10,012 nucleotides of DNA from Chlamydiota bacterium (lineage in GTDB: Bacteria > Chlamydiota > Chlamydiia > Chlamydiales > SLFE01): the NCBI GenBank assembly GCA_011065065.1, contig JAAKFL010000058.1, positions 1 through 10,012 on the forward strand, in the 5' to 3' direction. The notes beneath the pieces are model-generated. The model saw nothing but the letters and a program-made list of their open reading frames with translations. It did not search any database and had not been told where the DNA came from. The position numbers were made by a program, and so were the translations under genes. Below, piece after piece: positions 9,601 through 10,012 of this stretch. How positions within the stretch are numbered: position 1 is the stretch's first letter; each line of letters begins with the position of its first letter.

Positions 9601-9888
9601 CTTTTCTTTTGTTCGAAGCTTCTTGATACGTGTCATGATCGCATAATATGTATCAATATCGACATGGTTTTCATACACTTCAAGTGTATTTTTAAAGCGC
9701 TCCAATCCCGGTGTCCACACCTTTAAATATTCGTCATGTTGCAGGACAAAATTGGCAATATCCTGAATTCCTTCCTTAAAGTCCTCACGTGTGGCATGAG
9801 AGGTCACCTTAAGAGCGGCTTTATCCCCTAACCCCTTGACTCTTAGGAATTCGCTGTGAGTTGGATCCCAATTTGGAAATAAACTCAT
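664..9888 (-). CDS. Giant DUF3638/DUF3645-like SF2 ATPase with N-terminal papain-like motifs
   Basis: A single uninterrupted 3074-residue protein. Seen: an N-terminal region with GHAM (216-219), MNTGGG (235-240) and QRSGTCSW (325-332); a linker rich in Ser, Pro and charged residues (about 436-476); a long central region with a TPR-like helix pair (about 1373-1405); a basic linker (about 1655-1715); an SF2-type ATPase core (about 1920-2560); an acidic linker (2686-2749); and a C-terminal domain (about 2750-3074). Known: MQLLMGSGKS, HACIDCGAWFRG and TTRDLLQGVWRMRG match eukaryotic DUF3638/DUF3645 proteins as I remember them. Those are also about 3000 residues long and have no firmly known role; many are auto-annotated as ubiquitinyl hydrolases. 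Inferred: ATP-driven remodelling coupled to peptide or ubiquitin processing, possibly on host substrates. No signal peptide or membrane segment is evident. The ATG at 9888 has a well-spaced AAAGGT ribosome site. No co-directional neighbour is close, so it is probably transcribed alone. The family call is firm, the function is not. Confidence 0.85.
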   Translation of the reverse strand: MSLFPNWDPTHSEFLRVKGLGDKAALKVTSHATREDFKEGIQDIANFVLQHDEYLKVWTPGLERFKNTLEVYENHVDIDTYYAIMTRIKKLRTKEKSHIFEDSVPEFTKINNKLFGFIHGDKYLESSGLEGGQLASNIKFLLPYLEKKLSGKHDELFALLEEYLRFDHSAPKLWRYDSHARREVTVHAKDIAERVENLEEGGKLMLNGGWSGTPSGHAMIYLVSKNKGQYEFTVMNTGGGIRFHKSKLIGGKRKYSPMIRITNIPEDRITSSDFYKALLELEFSQDKNDNLYQHSAKDIYERILPALGGDIEEISMKDEDLITAQRSGTCSWKVIIKMLMLEMADKRDYKHLMYEMKHDSLAAFVARCEYWEKEGRLTDEEVLLLQRNTETFARSVEKQYRNGVISEDEYEKSRDLISSRIQPYIKVQQVRRKRYSQDLEIPHVVESEKIPVSPLKEHDPNPSIGSSRSTILTTPKTYDDFFNLLLETNRTYNLLHAGDVRGAMSLIESTVEALPTVDEDSQWEVLFKGIPDANAFNEIMIKFQELQLLYINCVAKLPPYLRGTPDQLALSTTLCAMGSLTLYNMRPDVNDHIKKGDCLLNDFNVGITSIDVSGSRFNWKYYPYMLGGNNRMMDHLEKSLSYFKQVSRGKNVFGFGDTSCIRLKGNKLVNRLDDIKPDARLGIKEGLGVIVKSDEFKRQWESTFTEDKFEDYSEGDHAAHALSHQDDLLPVYFRAQLQNILLNNFFYRNPGLEYTDDSLDYWSDWGVGEFSDAQYDEDGEEIRFDVIVKGLSLPEWYGEDAMIPSPFPIINDKQESIWKVLNKGHYSEDLWSNDVNNAVCQRAVGSLSEKETQELGYIASRSNCAIPALMSYLKERPELFNDPDYYAFITSIFLSGHQLEDFARDSPLGLDFLTKFLEENYQIHRDFGHIDAQILIIKLMNQVSKRVGVDWKLGAVSDLCDELLVSCDEKDRDLLCQIHALNIGSFVNKRVLEEDDFEKIAKSYVYIQLNREKDPPLMMIDDMQKVMARFFENFQERGVDDQNRLGLNLMKHFFEDVTGPCERKGPLLQQESGPYAIDMEALTIYREGKIIGPLPEFLRSHATMKHLFEDPETQLMFSGEKVAIDSLKPGMLEFRAHEKSSPDEYDYQILVSDETSELIVKKKIGGEWYTKFNPFDSELKEFRKFCKDHDFWMHWDEGEPHGQMIVMDKKGECIAVGRIQEEEGGEKVMTLVRYHPGENDHEAPLVKMDSSLYKTLENLQPKKWVTIWGDRSIELPGLGIRLESLEGKWVLSSDHTAQVSSRQRSPRSLPTFKGFLRINQNEQVRFLIPRRQLDIASQKGAFKRADQLKFDRDDTRFFTFDQMQGELIGTTNEENLYLGYLHFAQKNYAKAFHFLQQIYSANPKGFTKSEMEILSWIDKLIEKSPDPTPESLAIQLRMMTLKNRFHEKKPDAKTISSLLEKYYDVAHHAKDTRLTLLEEAELLNFVLESGKLLREVSQLRYAFLKQGDPHLFPSKITPSADSDQEERIVIRMDPKKVDRHLDQLMNKKTRFARPKYRKPYYCSTDYSLIKGFERLMEDVLSEDPKVRQKVRLKLSLMNVIAYRQVRDFMVGLTELDDDIIKTFSKDYEDAKNGKHVPKYTQIIKAVCQKHNDEIPKGAKAKKKETPIKFEGPVFKKRQIKPIPLSSSHELVTASPKSGPLKKSGISLTSEIKYHDQVHSKHLQDLFAVDTRDTSVVQNEMNRLSESVRLNDAELNASKIVQLSDDDLSNLDEWCQDYLNKMSGEMEDLKNQILCFANQMPEDPQKARERELGIVGGWQKELTLDQLIIAYLQNNGSVIREGNPTLDKRKLMKLTDDIVNYLTMKTEWNHFANIQKTASKAYAETGKIKREVMLQNLSNLIKEKRHYKDPNVDRALLVFEYYSGFRLRKKQVKTIRAMCATGDEVAQNLIMQLLMGSGKSKVILPILAYSLSDGKRIPMILVPDELFETNLADMQEFSREFLHQEIETIILPEGKRPELSELKDILVKFDRIKENRSYCMLKTTTAHSLRLQFKETLLEFSKEKKGTKANRELQEKVDTLRKILNLMRNEAAAILDEADMILNCTKEVNFASPLEIPLNESTLDEVSSLFEVMSSKEYLDFFNLDRDLDAVFDLETYESEIKPKLIETVLNRHGLDATPSVIAYMNRGDSVTEIPSEIRESDVRDQIALSREILNNLIPLAFSKNCDEHFGLSKKSPKNLVIPYARSNVPNEGSEFGNAYETLIYSMLYYLRRGVTEQQAERIIQELKGEAFLEYQSGTPLQKSQAAKKFTEIYSISGKTLFNVTAGDIEAIKDEFNKTLENRMDFVQKFSWPEVKVKEESLTSNSQHLAGMFKSVMGFTGTLWNQETFHSSLQPRPEKALDGKTLQILARSESHVEVLSDENLYKNLDGYHACIDCGAWFRGQSAKSVAENILKQLDSDQFDGVIYFNDVDDPPGTYGRGVFLGRGEKAPVLLSDTKYEGEEYADRRFTLYNITTGADVVQNPSAKALTTIGKNVTTRDLLQGVWRMRGLDDKQSVDFAIPEDLRKTLKDVDLDSVLVMCARNQGVRKERDNLRAFKQKVNWVLDHSIENVLLDPNLDEEIIRKFVEALTRQGLYSRKQGDLPFASFGCIEKEIDRELFCEQYIKKTLEKVDDLLLEVPEVFFFFDTDSLEDEMEKLVDLETLPDKVVDPQAATEMEVQVEESVEQEAQVEMDVTQEYQDMEFSTSEADRLSGDFLQLSEYDLKIKQELNRYLDLQKSMLTFQGKSPFSGRICVTKNFAQHKFDFDEDKKWNHLGIPFGRGSKPVGICACYVNDKGEYVFTFLSANEAEFLQKQLAFIHGGHDLRKIARDELEFYVEILNKILKEKGLEPFAVDLDASIDGAFKHREGIRGFVRDEFKKKCSFSEDESNAVIKKYYNNAWSTLGLAYDKYGYEFQEIKNLMLSPSYHKVYLVDPQLGVLNTNQDMDSIESVTSDSKYIEFITQTKFYKGLLFDYTVDEQKYLRTWIAEYGSDEMEQYLLKNILAFDLEKQRKYPGSMLHCVFEQVRAGEGSSRG
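1642..1833 (-). other. Acidic low-complexity linker (residues 2686-2749)
   Basis: In 64 residues there are 23 Asp/Glu and only 2 Lys, with repetitive Glu-Val-Gln phrases such as EMEVQVEESVEQEAQVEMDV. A run of four Phe (2682-2685) comes just before it. It separates the ATPase core from the C-terminal domain and is probably flexible. It may act as a binding tail for basic partners or interact with the basic linker near 1655-1715; both are inference. Confidence 0.75.
2209..4131 (-). other. SF2 helicase/translocase-like ATPase core (residues about 1920-2560)
   Basis: Motifs in order: an upstream glutamine in GFRLRKKQVKTI (Q1930); motif I LLMGSGKS (K1958, S1959); motif Ia ILVPDE (1979-1984); motif II LDEAD (D2095-D2098); motif III-like GFTGTLWN (2377-2384); the family signature HACIDCGAWFRG (2431-2442); motif V-like TTGAD (2514-2518); and motif VI-like QGVWRMRG (2542-2549). 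Motif I follows the SF2 form (xxxGxGKS) rather than strict GxxxxGKS. The complete set argues for working ATP hydrolysis. Whether the substrate is nucleic acid or protein cannot be read from sequence. Confidence 0.8.
5674..5772 (-). other. TPR-like helix pair (residues about 1373-1405)
   Basis: Within the giant protein, EENLYLGYLHFAQKNYAKAF followed by HFLQQIYSANPKG has the spacing of a tetratricopeptide repeat: a helix with small/aromatic YLGYLHFAQ, a turn at KNY, then AKAFHFLQQ and a proline. Only one clear unit is visible, with further helices after it (SEMEILSWIDKLIE). It suggests a protein-binding scaffold ahead of the ATPase core. Confidence 0.5.
8854..9276 (-). other. Permuted papain-like peptidase motifs (residues about 205-345)
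   Basis: Part of the giant protein. Order seen: GGWSGTPSGHAM with His217, then a beta-type stretch and MNTGGG with Asn236, then QRSGTCSW with Gln325 and Cys330. In papain the order is Gln19-Cys25-His159-Asn175. Here the same kinds of residue occur as His, Asn, Gln, Cys, which would be a circular permutation as in LRAT or PPPDE folds. Gln-to-Cys spacing (5) and His-to-Asn spacing (19) are close to papain's 6 and 16. The catalytic role is inference from motif shape. Confidence 0.5.
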
Positions 9889-9894
9889 TTTAAT

Positions 9895-9900
9895 ACCTTT
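9895..9900 (-). promoter_or_regulatory. Shine-Dalgarno AAAGGT for the giant gene
   Basis: On the minus strand AAAGGT is followed by ATTAAA and then the ATG at 9888-9886, a 6-base spacing. In a leader with almost no G this is the only purine-rich site, and it supports ATG 9888 as the true start. Confidence 0.75.
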
Positions 9901-9926
9901 ATTTAATTAAACAAGACTACATTATT

Positions 9927-9932
9927 ATTATA
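9927..9932 (-). promoter_or_regulatory. Possible -10 box TATAAT
   Basis: A perfect TATAAT on the minus strand would place transcription start near 9920 and give a leader of about 30 bases including the ribosome site. No good -35 hexamer is found 16-18 bases upstream (AATATT or similar). In a stretch with about 8% G/C such a match is expected by chance fairly often, so confidence is low. Confidence 0.35.
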
Positions 9933-9951
9933 ATATAAATTACATTTTAAA

Positions 9952-9986
9952 TATTAATAATTTTTTATATTAAAAAATTAATAATA
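9952..9986. repeat. AT-only inverted repeat upstream of the giant gene
   Basis: TAATTTTTTA (9958-9967) and TAAAAAATTA (9971-9980) are perfect 10-bp arms with a 3-base loop; after one mismatch, five more pairs extend the arms to 9952 and 9986. It contains no G or C. It could be a DNA-bending or silencer-type AT-rich site, a cruciform, or simply a by-product of very low G/C content. Without a G/C stem it is not a standard terminator. Confidence 0.5.
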
Positions 9987-10012
9987 ATCTAATATTTTTG
10001 AAATAAAAGTAT

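Noticed and set aside
664..9888. Giant frame as several fused or misassembled genes
   Set aside because: The frame is continuous for 3074 codons, helicase motifs occur in the right order across 600 residues, and the total length matches the remembered length of eukaryotic relatives. A single protein is the simpler reading.
9952..9986. Intrinsic terminator of an upstream gene
   Set aside because: The stem has no G or C and would be too weak as RNA; no gene end is visible beside it within the window.

Overview
The window is almost filled by one very large gene on the minus strand (9888 down to 664, 3074 codons plus stop). To its left lies the 5' part of a small IS200/IS605-type transposase gene that runs off the window edge, also on the minus strand. 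Coding DNA is moderately AT-rich, and the 124 bases upstream of the giant gene are extremely AT-rich (10 G/C bases). The giant protein resembles the eukaryote-type DUF3638/DUF3645 proteins. As I recall, bacterial members occur mainly in amoeba-associated Chlamydiota (Parachlamydia, Waddlia and Protochlamydia relatives), so an environmental chlamydia or another protist-associated intracellular bacterium is my best guess. No rRNA or housekeeping gene is present to confirm this.

Layout from left to right: 1-381 encodes the first 127 residues of an HUH (Y1) transposase read leftward. Bases 382-663 are non-coding and hold structured sequence: a small hairpin (467-479), a large hairpin (500-540), a third GC-rich hairpin (547-557), a threefold 9-bp tandem repeat (562-588), and then a stretch with no clear terminator. 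Bases 664-9888 are the giant gene. Bases 9889-10012 are its upstream region, with a Shine-Dalgarno sequence, a possible -10 box and a long AT-only inverted repeat.

The giant protein appears modular. An N-terminal segment has papain-like motifs in permuted order (H217, N236, then Q325 and C330). A short linker (about 436-476) leads into a long central region with a TPR-like helix pair. A basic linker (about 1655-1715) precedes a superfamily-2 helicase/translocase-like ATPase core with a GSGKS motif, a DEAD box, a TGT motif and a QGVWRMRG motif. A strongly acidic linker (2686-2749) and a C-terminal domain without recognisable motifs follow. My reading is a large cytosolic or host-directed machine that couples an ATPase motor to a possible cysteine protease or deubiquitinase-like head. 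The ATPase assignment is well supported by motifs; the peptidase part is inference.

The transposase and the giant gene are probably unrelated in function. The mobile element seems to have landed just downstream of the giant gene, and its hairpin-rich end is now the sequence that the giant gene's transcript would run into.
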